From the NCBI GenBank assembly GCA_030602565.1, contig JAUVZL010000008.1:1-61880 (forward strand): 61,880 nt of DNA. Direction: 5' to 3'. Positions 10,568-18,720 of this stretch are shown here, one piece after another (position 1 is the stretch's first letter; each line of letters starts with the position of its first letter). The notes beneath the pieces were generated by a model, which did no database searches, was not told where the DNA came from, and worked only from the letters and a program-made list of their open reading frames with translations. A program made the translations under genes and the position numbers. Source of the DNA: Candidatus Stahliibacteriota bacterium. GTDB lineage: Bacteria; Hydrothermota; Tepidihabitantia; SM23-42.

Positions 10568-11131
10568 TTATTTGGGTCGATTTGTGAGTAAGGGAGTTCC
10601 TTCATCACTTAAGGTATAGTATACCTCCTTGCGGTATTGTGCCGGCGCATATCTCGATATGATATAGTCAACGTATTCCACGGTTTCCGGGATTGACGGT
10701 ACACGATTCAACTTCCTCACAATCCCTGGCCCGGCATGATATGCAGCAAGGGCTAATTCCAAATCTTCGTCAAAGATGTCGAAAAGATCGCGCAGATAGG
10801 AAACACCACCCCTGATATTTTCCCAGGGGTTATAAGCATCTTCCACGCCAAGAATCTTGGCAGTTGCCGGCATCAATTGCATGAGCCCAATAGCACCACT
10901 TTTGGAAACTGCATCGGGGTTGAATTGAGATTCTTTTTCAATCACCAATTTGACCAATTGCTGATCAATGCCATATTCCTGGCAGTAATGGCGTATTATA
11001 TGATCATAGTCATCGTAGACAACCACCTGTTTAGCTGCGTCAGTTTCTTCAAGCTGCGGGATATTCGACAGCATAACCTCACCATCTTCGCAGTTAATCG
11101 CTATTTGGACTAAGAGCATCAGAATAAACAT
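10568..11131 (-). CDS. Lytic transglycosylase (SLT domain), exported
   Basis: This 187-residue protein cleaves the glycan strands of peptidoglycan. It has a short hydrophobic N-terminus (residues 1-13, a signal peptide with Cys14 nearby) and then a Slt-type lysozyme fold: catalytic Glu67 in EKESQFNPDAVS, the GLMQLMPATA motif, and AYHAGPG further on. The start has no Shine-Dalgarno sequence. Its ATG is 33 nt from the T of a TTGACA box with TAATAT between, so the transcript is probably leaderless. The -35 box overlaps a repeat arm. Confidence 0.9.
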   Translation of the reverse strand: MFILMLLVQIAINCEDGEVMLSNIPQLEETDAAKQVVVYDDYDHIIRHYCQEYGIDQQLVKLVIEKESQFNPDAVSKSGAIGLMQLMPATAKILGVEDAYNPWENIRGGVSYLRDLFDIFDEDLELALAAYHAGPGIVRKLNRVPSIPETVEYVDYIISRYAPAQYRKEVYYTLSDEGTPLLTNRPK

Positions 11132-11136
11132 ATAAA

Positions 11137-11164
11137 ATATTATACGAAATTATTATCTTGTCAA
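11137..11164 (-). promoter_or_regulatory. Leaderless promoter of the lytic transglycosylase gene
   Basis: On the minus strand: TTGACA (11164-11159), 16 bp, TAATAT (11142-11137), 5 nt, ATG (11131). An overlapping TATAAT would give a 14-bp spacer and 7 nt to the ATG. The -35 box overlaps the arm of the family C repeat that starts at 11160. Confidence 0.65.
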
Positions 11165-11364
11165 CCCCGTTAGATAAGATTTCTGAAAAAGACCAGAGAT
11201 CTTCGATTACAACGATGATAATTGCTGAAATATCACTGCAATCTTTCTGTTATCACCGTAATCTTGAGAGCAATGAATATTTTTTCAGAGCTCTCTAAAT
11301 AACACACTGTTACACGATCAAAGAGCATAAGCATATTTGAAGTTCGGTATCTAATGGGGTCAAC
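11160..11364. repeat. Inverted-repeat element, family C, copy 1
   Basis: The left arm GTCAACCCCGTTAGATA (11160-11176) and right arm TATCTAATGGGGTCAAC (11348-11364) are near-perfect inverted repeats (14 of 17 pair) around a 171-bp interior with no convincing gene. The same core, TATCTAACGGGG, recurs at 24573-24584. This has the shape of a small non-autonomous mobile element. Confidence 0.6.
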
Positions 11365-11374
11365 AGTGAAATAA

Positions 11375-11410
11375 GAATTCGTGTTCGTGATTCGTATTTC
11401 GTATTCGTAT
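11375..11410. repeat. Short TTCGT repeat array
   Basis: Five units of the form (A/G)TTCGT follow each other with slight length variation. The same motif makes up the larger inverted repeat at 38356-38430. It directly abuts the family C right arm and lies 3' of the cyclase gene. Confidence 0.55.
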
Positions 11411-11441
11411 TTTTTTTGAAACGGTACTAAATATTTGAATT

Positions 11442-13118
11442 TTATTCGTCATTGGGTTTTTGGCATTTCATGCCTATTACTTCGTAAATTTCAACCGGTC
11501 TACTTATATTTTTCATCTGGACTGGCGGTAGTTTCCTCGCTTTCACAAAATCCCTGGTCAGTTCATAGGTGGATTTGCTGATAAGTATCTGACCTGGCAG
11601 CGCAGTGTTTTCAAGCCGCGAGGCAAGGTTCACAGCCCGCGAAACCACGGTGTATTCCATCCGGTTAATATTACCGATATTACCCGCGATCACTTCGCCA
11701 GTGTGAATACCAATCCCTATCTCAAAAGCCTCGACTTCAGCAATTTCCATCTTCTGCCGCCAAGCCTCTCTTAAGTCAATCACGCGTCGCTTCATATCCA
11801 GGGCTGCCTTTACCGCCCTCAATGGATCGTCATCATGGGCGACCGGAGCGCCAAAAATCGCCATAACACAATCACCAATGTATTTATCAAGGGTTCCTTC
11901 GTGAATAAAGACGATATCCGTCATGTTGCTCAAAAAGTCATTTAGTATCTCGACGGCGACAAGAGTATCTATCTTCTCGGCTAATGAGGTGTAGCCGCGG
12001 ATATCACAAAAAAGAATGGTCGCAATCCGGACCTCACCAACTAAAGCCATACCTTCTTCAGCAGCCATGATTTTTTCAACGACTGTTGGTGAAAAAAATC
12101 GTTGGAGACGATCCCTTATTTTTTCTTCCTTCTTTATTTTTTCATAAAGTTGGGCATTCTCAATAGCAATGGCTGCCTGGTTAGCAAATGATATCATGAA
12201 TTCTATATCACCCTGATCAAAATGCCTTTGGGTAACCGGGTTATCAAGATAGATAGCTCCGATCCTACCTTTTTCCTTAGCAACAAGCGGCGCGCAGATG
12301 ACTGCGCCGATTGCGTAATTTATAACGCTCTCCTGAGCCCTGAACCTTTCATCGCTCATCGCATCTTCAGTGGCGATTACCTGACCAGTCTTGTAAGTTT
12401 CCCAGGCAATGGTTTGACTAATGCCCGTTGTTGTACTCGGTTCAAGTTCACCGCCCATGTTCCGGGCAACCTTAACTTTCAAATCTTTGGATACCTTATC
12501 GTAGAGGATAATGAACCCGCGGCGCGCCTGGAGTATTTTCAATGCCAAATCCATGAGCAGGTTCAGCAGTACGTTAAGGTCAAAGACAAAATTAATGATT
12601 TTGCCGACTTCGCACAAGGTCGATGCGATCTCCTTGGATTTTTCAGCTTCGCTGAACTTATCCTGGTTCTGAGCAATACAGGTCTTAAGTTCATTAAGGG
12701 AACGTAAAACATCTTTCTTCGCCGCGCCTTTTGATAGCTGTTTTTTTATCGACTCTATCTTCTCGGCAAAGTCAAAACCGCCACCAAACCGGCGGCTTGG
12801 TGTTTTCCGTTCAGGGATATGGTCAAGAGTTTTTTCATCGACAAAGGTGATTACTGTATTGCCGACTTGTATCTCATCTCCATAACTGAGCTGCTTTTCC
12901 ACAACCCTATCACCATTAACAAAAGTTCCATACCGACTCTTGCGGTCCTTGACTATGTATTTATTACCCTTTCTCTCGATTTCGATATGGAACCGTGATA
13001 CAAAAACGTCATCAATGACAATATCATTGTCATCGCGACGGCCCAAGGTCATATGGTCTTTGTGCAGCTTAATGACCTGGGTTTCGTCGTCTGGCTTATG
13101 GATCAGAAATGTCGCCAT
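11442..13118 (-). CDS. FHA-GAF-class III adenylate/guanylate cyclase
   Basis: A 558-residue cytoplasmic signalling protein. The N-terminal FHA domain (about 1-95; GRRDDNDIVIDD, SRFHIE, NGDRV) binds phosphothreonine. A helical linker and a GAF domain (~165-335) follow, then a class III cyclase domain (~350-545). Both metal-binding Asp are present (FCDIRGYT and KYIGDCVMAIFG), as are the K of KYIG, the T of EYTV, and the N and R of AVNLASRLE. Those favour ATP as substrate and activity. The usual I-G-D-x-V-N reads V-S-R-A-V-N, a departure next to the active site. It is the last gene of the operon led by the Ser/Thr kinase, and its FHA domain is a natural reader of that kinase's output. Confidence 0.92.
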   Translation of the reverse strand: MATFLIHKPDDETQVIKLHKDHMTLGRRDDNDIVIDDVFVSRFHIEIERKGNKYIVKDRKSRYGTFVNGDRVVEKQLSYGDEIQVGNTVITFVDEKTLDHIPERKTPSRRFGGGFDFAEKIESIKKQLSKGAAKKDVLRSLNELKTCIAQNQDKFSEAEKSKEIASTLCEVGKIINFVFDLNVLLNLLMDLALKILQARRGFIILYDKVSKDLKVKVARNMGGELEPSTTTGISQTIAWETYKTGQVIATEDAMSDERFRAQESVINYAIGAVICAPLVAKEKGRIGAIYLDNPVTQRHFDQGDIEFMISFANQAAIAIENAQLYEKIKKEEKIRDRLQRFFSPTVVEKIMAAEEGMALVGEVRIATILFCDIRGYTSLAEKIDTLVAVEILNDFLSNMTDIVFIHEGTLDKYIGDCVMAIFGAPVAHDDDPLRAVKAALDMKRRVIDLREAWRQKMEIAEVEAFEIGIGIHTGEVIAGNIGNINRMEYTVVSRAVNLASRLENTALPGQILISKSTYELTRDFVKARKLPPVQMKNISRPVEIYEVIGMKCQKPNDE

Positions 13119-13157
13119 TTAATGCTTCTGAGCGCGTGGTTTTTAGATGTAATCTGA

Positions 13158-13490
13158 CTACGGCCAGATACCCATATCATCAAAATGGGCAGTAGCTACT
13201 CCTCCCATTTCCCATGATTTAACCCACAGTCCTATCGAACCTCCGTCGAAAGTGTCGTCGGTTAACTCATACCGACCAGTGACCTCACTTTGTGTCTCTT
13301 TAACGACAATGCTATCCTGGATCAACTTGATGGCCGCACCCTCAATCGGATGGTAATTAATGCCGTAGACTGTTCCGCCGAGATCGACTTTATCAGGGTT
13401 TTTAGGATCATAGGGGTTATCGCGTTCCGGCTTCAGGCAACTCAGCGTACTGAGTAGCAATATCGGAATGAATATAAGTAGCTTTTTCAT
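13158..13490 (-). CDS. Small lipoprotein with carboxypeptidase-regulatory-like fold
   Basis: The 110-residue protein starts with a lipoprotein signal (lipobox LSTLSC, Cys18) followed by the NPYDPKNPDK stretch common in secreted proteins of FCB-type bacteria. The rest (GGTVYGINYHPIEGAAIKLIQD ... TGRYELTD) reads as a CarboxypepD_reg-like beta sandwich, a probable structural or adhesive module. AAGGAGG sits six bases before its ATG. It lies between the TPR protein and the cyclase in the same operon. No enzymatic function is implied. Confidence 0.75.
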   Translation of the reverse strand: MKKLLIFIPILLLSTLSCLKPERDNPYDPKNPDKVDLGGTVYGINYHPIEGAAIKLIQDSIVVKETQSEVTGRYELTDDTFDGGSIGLWVKSWEMGGVATAHFDDMGIWP

Positions 13491-13502
13491 CTTATCCTCC
13501 TT

Positions 13503-14324
13503 CTAAAAAGCAATTTTGTAGCCAATTTTTATCTGATCTATGCCTGGCGTGCAATACAATCCTTTGTCCTGATCGAGCAATGACCATGCAGTGGCTGGTT
13601 TTGTAAAAAAGACATCGTAGATATTATATGCATAGACAACGCTGAACAACGCCAGGTTAATAGCGGTGATATTATGCCAGACCCTGTATTTTCTATAGGC
13701 ATCATCGAATTCGTATTGAGGTGCTCCTCTTGGAATGTCCAAATATCTGTTATGGGCTCTTTCATTCATGATCACCGAAAAAACCGATGTACAAAATGTT
13801 ATGCCCGAAGCAATCATGATTCTCTTGCCCTTGCTCGAATAGCCTTTGTACATCTGGCCCCAGCCTGGTACGCAGCAGGAACGCATGAGCGCCTTTGTTT
13901 TGCTTACCCTTTTCTTTCTTGCTGGCTTTGGAGGTTCAGGCTCGACCGGGGTTGGTTTAATTTTCATTTCAGCTTGGGTTTCTTCGAACACCTTGATGAT
14001 CTTCGGCGAAACAAAGGTTGGGTCGAGCGTTATTGTAGGATCGAGCATCAGTGCTTTTTTGAACTGCCCCTTTGCCTTGTCTTTATCACCAAGGGCAACA
14101 TAGCTAAATGCCAGGTATTTATGGTATTCAACCTGGTCAGTAGATTCAAGCTGTTTTAAGAACTGAAGCGCACCCTCCAATTCACTGATAGCTGATTCAT
14201 ACTCTCCATTGTTATAATAGAGCTTTGCCCTCTGCAGCATATGCTCAAGCGAGTCCTCAGATACCTGAGCCAAAGCAAACCCCACCAAGACAAGGGTCAG
14301 TATCAAGAAAGTCTTTTTGAACAT
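13503..14324 (-). CDS. Exported TPR / DUF5683-like membrane protein
   Basis: The 273-residue protein has a signal peptide (residues 1-19, ending ALAQ), two or three TPR-like helix pairs (~25-105), a Pro/Lys-rich linker, and a membrane region opening with SCCVPGWGQMYKGYSSKG. That is the P-G-x-G-Q-x-Y motif of DUF5683 and TM2-like proteins. Two hydrophobic segments follow (~175-190 and ~220-240). It probably belongs to the envelope side of the kinase operon. AAGGAGG precedes the ATG. Function unknown. Confidence 0.75.
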   Translation of the reverse strand: MFKKTFLILTLVLVGFALAQVSEDSLEHMLQRAKLYYNNGEYESAISELEGALQFLKQLESTDQVEYHKYLAFSYVALGDKDKAKGQFKKALMLDPTITLDPTFVSPKIIKVFEETQAEMKIKPTPVEPEPPKPARKKRVSKTKALMRSCCVPGWGQMYKGYSSKGKRIMIASGITFCTSVFSVIMNERAHNRYLDIPRGAPQYEFDDAYRKYRVWHNITAINLALFSVVYAYNIYDVFFTKPATAWSLLDQDKGLYCTPGIDQIKIGYKIAF

Positions 14325-14335
14325 TAATCCTCCTT

Positions 14336-16438
14336 TTATTTAGATTTTAACTCCACATATTTTTTCAACATCTTTCCAGCCGGGATATCTATTTGCTGTT
14401 CCGCGGTTTTATATGATGGGTTTATCAATTTTAATGTGTGTTTTCCTGGTAACAGCTTTATCGGTTTAGCAATCGGCGTTGTTTCGTAGTACTTACCATC
14501 AATGTAAACATCAGCCCATGGTTTAACCGTTATTTTCAAAAATCCATCTTTTGCGTCAAGTTTAATATTCATATTGACGGTCTGATTGGGCGCAAAGATG
14601 ATTTTCTTTTTCCAAACTTTGAAATTAGGGTTTTCCAGTTTCACCGAATGAGTACCAGCAGGTACTTTTATTGGTTGAGCAATGGGCGTAGTTTCTACGT
14701 ACCGGTCGTCAATATATATTTTTGCCCAGGGTTCAACGTTTATTTTCAGATATGAAAACTGTTTTTCTGCTACTGGCGTACTTACTTTGATTAGCGTCAC
14801 ATTTATAGTTGCTTGTTCTGCCGCAGTAACATCGCTGCTTACCTCTTCAGGTTTATAGCCCTTTTTCAGAAGTTTAACTCGGTGTTTGCCTTCAACCACA
14901 TTTTTAAGCGTACATGGCGTTTTCAAACTGGTATTGACATTATCGAGAAAAACCGCAGCTCCGGGCGGTCGTGACTTCACAAGAATACTACCGTATGCAA
15001 CTGGCTCGCTTGCTTTTACTAAAACCGGGTTAAGGCTAACTGTATCACCCTTTGTGACCTCAAGCGTTTTGACATATTCAACATACCCGGGTTTGACTAA
15101 TTTTACTGTGTGTTTGCCATTCACAAGGCTATTGAGCAATGCCGGCGTTACTATCTGCAGGTTCTTGTCATCGAGGTATATCAAGGCACTCTCTGGCGTC
15201 GATTTGATATCCATAGCACCAAAGGACATTGTTGTATCTTCAGGTAGTACATGCGTTTTCCGGCGCTTTGTTAAGGAAGCAAACAAAACCACCGCGATTA
15301 TCAAAACTGCAATGACTATGCCGATTGGCAGGAGCGGCAACTTACGACGCTCTGGCGCTGCCTTTTTCTGCTTAGGCAAGGGTGTGTCTTCTTTCCGCTT
15401 CTTGAGTTCTGTCAGGTGTTTCTTTGCCTGTCCATCATCAGGCGCAAGATGTAGAACTTTGGTGAACTCGCTGATCGCATCATCGATTTTCGCATAGCCA
15501 AGGGTCATAAAATAAAGACCGCGTTCAAAATGCTTCTTTTTCCGCCGTTCAATAAGATCTTTGAAAAGCGCATCTGGTTTACTAACAAAACCACCGATCT
15601 GCTTTCTGGTGACTTCAACCTTGTTCCTCTTGAAATATGAATGGATTATCTCACTGACTGCGGTGATTTCCTGGTACCGGTGGTCGAGGTCTTTCTCAAG
15701 CATTTTTTCGATAACATCATTGATTTCCTTATTGATCAGAGGGTTTGCTTCAAGCGGTTTTGGCGGTTTGACCGTAATGATTTCATGGATGACTGATGAA
15801 TAATTCTCGCCACAAAATGGTTTGCTACCAGTTATCATCTCGTACATAACCACACCTAAAGAGAAAATATCTGTCCGGTTATCTACCTTCTTACCGGTTG
15901 CTTGTTCTGGCGACATATAAGCCGGTGTACCGACGATTGACCCGGTTATCGTAACTGAGGTTAAATCCTGCGCCTGGGCAAGCCCGAAATCAGCAATCTT
16001 TACCGTACCGTCATAACCAATCATGATGTTTGCGGGTTTGATATCACGATGGACCATACCTCTTTGGTGGGCATGAGCGAGCCCATTGCTGATTTCATAA
16101 GCAATAGAAAGTGCAATATCAAGCGGCACGAATTTAACAGAACTCACTAATTCCTTAAGACTACGACCATCAATATACTCCATCGCGATAAAATATACAT
16201 CTTCGGCTTTTCCATAGTCGATAATATTGACGATATTCTCATGTTTCAGATTTGCCGCCGCTTTTGCTTCACGCTCAAACCTCGTAATGAAATTCTTGTC
16301 CTGGGCAAGATGACCGTGGAGTATTTTCACCGCAACGATCCGGTCGAGTGAAACTTGAACTGCTTTATATATTGCTGCCATACCACCGGTGGCGATGAGT
16401 TCTTTTATTTGAAAGTTTCTGACCGTACGATTTATCAT
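14336..16438 (-). CDS. Membrane Ser/Thr protein kinase with four PEGA repeats
   Basis: The 700-residue protein is a bacterial eukaryotic-like (Hanks-type) kinase. Its domain spans ~10-265 with all key residues: VAVKIL Lys, HRDIKPAN catalytic loop, ADFGLA and GTPAYMSPEQ. A helical/TPR-like stretch (~300-355) follows, then one transmembrane segment (~375-395), then four PEGA beta domains outside (two of type IKSTPESALIYLDD and two of type PWAxIYIDxxYxETTPIAxPI). PEGA domains usually bind cell-wall or surface ligands, so it likely senses the envelope and signals inward. It leads the operon with the TPR protein, lipoprotein and FHA-cyclase, and the FHA domain is a plausible partner. Confidence 0.93.
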   Translation of the reverse strand: MINRTVRNFQIKELIATGGMAAIYKAVQVSLDRIVAVKILHGHLAQDKNFITRFEREAKAAANLKHENIVNIIDYGKAEDVYFIAMEYIDGRSLKELVSSVKFVPLDIALSIAYEISNGLAHAHQRGMVHRDIKPANIMIGYDGTVKIADFGLAQAQDLTSVTITGSIVGTPAYMSPEQATGKKVDNRTDIFSLGVVMYEMITGSKPFCGENYSSVIHEIITVKPPKPLEANPLINKEINDVIEKMLEKDLDHRYQEITAVSEIIHSYFKRNKVEVTRKQIGGFVSKPDALFKDLIERRKKKHFERGLYFMTLGYAKIDDAISEFTKVLHLAPDDGQAKKHLTELKKRKEDTPLPKQKKAAPERRKLPLLPIGIVIAVLIIAVVLFASLTKRRKTHVLPEDTTMSFGAMDIKSTPESALIYLDDKNLQIVTPALLNSLVNGKHTVKLVKPGYVEYVKTLEVTKGDTVSLNPVLVKASEPVAYGSILVKSRPPGAAVFLDNVNTSLKTPCTLKNVVEGKHRVKLLKKGYKPEEVSSDVTAAEQATINVTLIKVSTPVAEKQFSYLKINVEPWAKIYIDDRYVETTPIAQPIKVPAGTHSVKLENPNFKVWKKKIIFAPNQTVNMNIKLDAKDGFLKITVKPWADVYIDGKYYETTPIAKPIKLLPGKHTLKLINPSYKTAEQQIDIPAGKMLKKYVELKSK

Positions 16439-16449
16439 AGTTATGTAAG

Positions 16450-16477
16450 AGTATATTAAAATAATATTTCAAGTCAA
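16450..16477 (-). promoter_or_regulatory. Promoter of the kinase operon
   Basis: On the minus strand: TTGACT (16477-16472), 16 bp, TATACT (16455-16450), then 11 nt to the ATG at 16438. The predicted leader is about 5 nt with no ribosome site, so nearly leaderless. Confidence 0.65.
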
Positions 16478-16550
16478 GAAACAAAATTGCCCGGGTCCAT
16501 TGCCTTACAATATTTTCAAGGCTTTAAGTATCGCAAAACATTGCTGTCTC

Positions 16551-16578
16551 TTGACAAATTATGAAATTTGCATACAAT
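16551..16578 (+). promoter_or_regulatory. Promoter of the lemA-htpX operon
   Basis: TTGACA (16551-16556), 16 bp, TACAAT (16573-16578), followed by GGAGG (16587-16591) and the lemA ATG at 16596. It diverges from the kinase promoter. Confidence 0.7.
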
Positions 16579-16595
16579 ATCATTATGGAGGAAAA

Positions 16596-17141
16596 ATGAT
16601 AATAATATTAATACTAATTATCCTCTTGGTAATCGCATTCATTGCCATCTATAACCGACTTGTGGTCAAGAGGATGCGCGTCAAAAACGGCTGGGCACAG
16701 ATCGATGTCCAACTGAAACGTCGTTATGACCTCATACCCAATCTCGTTGAGACGGTCAAGGGTTATGCAAAACATGAAAAAGAGGTCTTTGAAAAGGTTG
16801 CTGAACTACGTTCCAGAGCAATGGGCGCAAAATCACCAAAAGAAGCGGCTGATGCCAATAATATGCTGACTTCCACCTTGAAGACCCTTTTCGCGGTGGC
16901 GGAAAATTACCCGCAGTTGAAAGCAAATGAGAATTTCTTGAAATTACAGGAGGAATTAACTGCAACTGAGAATAAGATATCGTTCGCGCGTCAGTTCTAT
17001 AATGACGTGGTAATGGATTACAACGCGACAATCCATAAGTTTCCGCAAACCATTATCGCATCAATGTTTAACTTTAAACCTCGTGAATTCTTTGAGGCAC
17101 CAGAAGAGGAGAGAAAAACAGTACCCAAGGTCAAGTTTTAA
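16596..17141 (+). CDS. lemA: LemA family membrane protein
   Basis: The 181-residue protein has one N-terminal membrane helix (residues 2-20) and then the LemA helical domain with R-V[24 protein letters not shown], the family signature. The frame is open upstream to 16500, but the ATG at 16596 has a GGAGG ribosome site and a promoter just before it, so the longer reading is rejected. It overlaps htpX by TAATG. LemA-HtpX pairs are common, and LemA is thought to assist the protease. Confidence 0.92.
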   Translation: MIIILILIILLVIAFIAIYNRLVVKRMRVKNGWAQIDVQLKRRYDLIPNLVETVKGYAKHEKEVFEKVAELRSRAMGAKSPKEAADANNMLTSTLKTLFAVAENYPQLKANENFLKLQEELTATENKISFARQFYNDVVMDYNATIHKFPQTIIASMFNFKPREFFEAPEEERKTVPKVKF

Positions 17142-18046
17142 TGCGCGATACACTTTACGACTTAATCGGTGCCAACAAACGCAAAACCTTTATCTTCATT
17201 ATTATAACAAGTTTATTCCTCGGCGCAATCGGTTATGTCGTGGTGCGCTACCTTAACTGGGGTATTACCGGCTACGTTTTCTTTGCGATTTTCATAATCA
17301 TCTACAATATCATCCTCTATTATAACTCAGACAAATTAGCGATCAGGGCAACTGGTTCTGTACCAGCTGACCCCGATGAATTCCGGATGCTCCATAATAT
17401 TGTCGAAGAAGTGGCGATTGCCGCAGGTACGCCAAAACCAAAAGTCTACATAACCCCTTCGCCGGCACCCAACGCCTTTGCTACGGGCAGAAACCCTGAA
17501 AATGCCTCAATTGCAGTGACCACCGGACTCCTTGAGATCATGAACCGGCAAGAACTCCAGGGCATTGTTGCTCACGAGATGGCACATATCAGGAACTATG
17601 ATATACTATTGATGACCGTGGTCTCGGCCATAGGCGGGTTGATAATACTGTTGCGAGATTTCTTTCTGCACTCTATGTTTTTCGGGGGTCGAAGGCGCAG
17701 TCGAAAAACCGGCGGTCACTTAGGCTTAATCCTTTTGGTAGTCGGGATTGTCCTGGCTGTTGTCGCGCCGATATTCGTTGCCATGATAAGGGCAGCGATC
17801 TCCAGACAACGTGAATACCTTGCTGATGCATCGGGCGCATACATCACACGCTATCCAGAAGGACTCGCCCAAGCACTGGCTAAATTGCGTGATCAACATA
17901 CACGCCTGAAGCGTGCGTCCCAATCAAACGCTCATCTATTCATTGCCAACCCTTTTGGCAAAGACCGAGCTGATGCTGCTGGACTATTCGCAACCCATCC
18001 GCCGCTCAATAATAGAATTGATCGATTAACCAGTTTAGTCATATGA
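17141..18046 (+). CDS. htpX: M48-family membrane zinc metalloprotease HtpX
   Basis: The 301-residue protein has two N-terminal membrane segments (~17-35 and ~40-60), the zinc motif HEMAH (VAHEMAHIRNYD), a hydrophobic pair around 155-215, and the downstream REYLADASGA that supplies the third (Glu) ligand. HtpX degrades damaged membrane proteins with its active site in the cytoplasm. It begins in the lemA stop codon and ends in the start of the next gene (ATGA). Confidence 0.93.
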   Translation: MRDTLYDLIGANKRKTFIFIIITSLFLGAIGYVVVRYLNWGITGYVFFAIFIIIYNIILYYNSDKLAIRATGSVPADPDEFRMLHNIVEEVAIAAGTPKPKVYITPSPAPNAFATGRNPENASIAVTTGLLEIMNRQELQGIVAHEMAHIRNYDILLMTVVSAIGGLIILLRDFFLHSMFFGGRRRSRKTGGHLGLILLVVGIVLAVVAPIFVAMIRAAISRQREYLADASGAYITRYPEGLAQALAKLRDQHTRLKRASQSNAHLFIANPFGKDRADAAGLFATHPPLNNRIDRLTSLVI

Positions 18047-18720
18047 TCCCGCTGCTTTTCATATTGTGTTTTAACCCGGGCGAGAGACTTGAATATGAGG
18101 CAAAGTGGTCGTTCCTGACTTTGGGCACCATGACTCTGGAAATCATCGATACCGTGGACTACGATGGATTCCATTGCTATCACATTTCGTCATTACTAAC
18201 TTCCAACCCCAGGCTCAGCTTTCTCTTCACGCTAAATGATACGATTGAGGTCTATACTCGAACTGATGACCTCCTTCCTCTCTATTACGAAGAAATGATA
18301 AATGAAGGTAAATATAAAAGCCGTTCAAGACTTACTTTTAACCACGATAGTCTCGTCGTAAACTATGATGACACGTTATTTCTCGAACTATTGGAAAACT
18401 CCCGGGATCTGCTCAGCTTCTGGTATTATCTGAGAACGATTGCTCTTGAAGTAGGCGATACAATACCAGTCAATATTCACAAATCACAGGAAAACCATGA
18501 AATATTATGCTATGTTGTGGAGGAAAAGGTTGTGAAAACCCCTTTAGGAGAATTTAACGCGGTCCTCGTTACGCCCCAGACACAAGGCAAGGGTATATTC
18601 GGTTCAGGGGGTGGTATGGACATCTGGTATTCCCGGGATGAATACCGCTACCCCGTACTCATCAAAGCCAAAATCAAAAAAGGAAGTATCCAATTCAAGC
18701 TGAAAGGGGTAAGGCATTAA
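18043..18720 (+). CDS. DUF3108 protein, probably periplasmic
   Basis: This 225-residue protein has a weak hydrophobic start (MIPLLFILCF) and a family-typical opening, F-N-P-G-E-R-L-E-Y-E-A-K-W. DUF3108 is a beta-rich lipocalin-like fold of unknown role, found in the envelopes of Gram-negatives. The C-terminal part (TPLGEFNAVLVTPQTQGKG, WYSRDEYRYPVLIK) is the conserved end of the family. It is translationally coupled to htpX. A cytoplasmic or periplasmic site cannot be settled from the short N-terminus. Confidence 0.75.
   Translation: MIPLLFILCFNPGERLEYEAKWSFLTLGTMTLEIIDTVDYDGFHCYHISSLLTSNPRLSFLFTLNDTIEVYTRTDDLLPLYYEEMINEGKYKSRSRLTFNHDSLVVNYDDTLFLELLENSRDLLSFWYYLRTIALEVGDTIPVNIHKSQENHEILCYVVEEKVVKTPLGEFNAVLVTPQTQGKGIFGSGGGMDIWYSRDEYRYPVLIKAKIKKGSIQFKLKGVRH

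Noticed and set aside
11177-11347. Short frame (about 27 codons) starting ATGATAATTGCT inside the family C element
   Set aside because: No ribosome site, no family, and probably chance within repeat DNA.
16500-16595. LemA start at 16500 (32 extra residues)
   Set aside because: The stretch contains the promoter and ribosome site of the gene, and the extra residues are not family-like.
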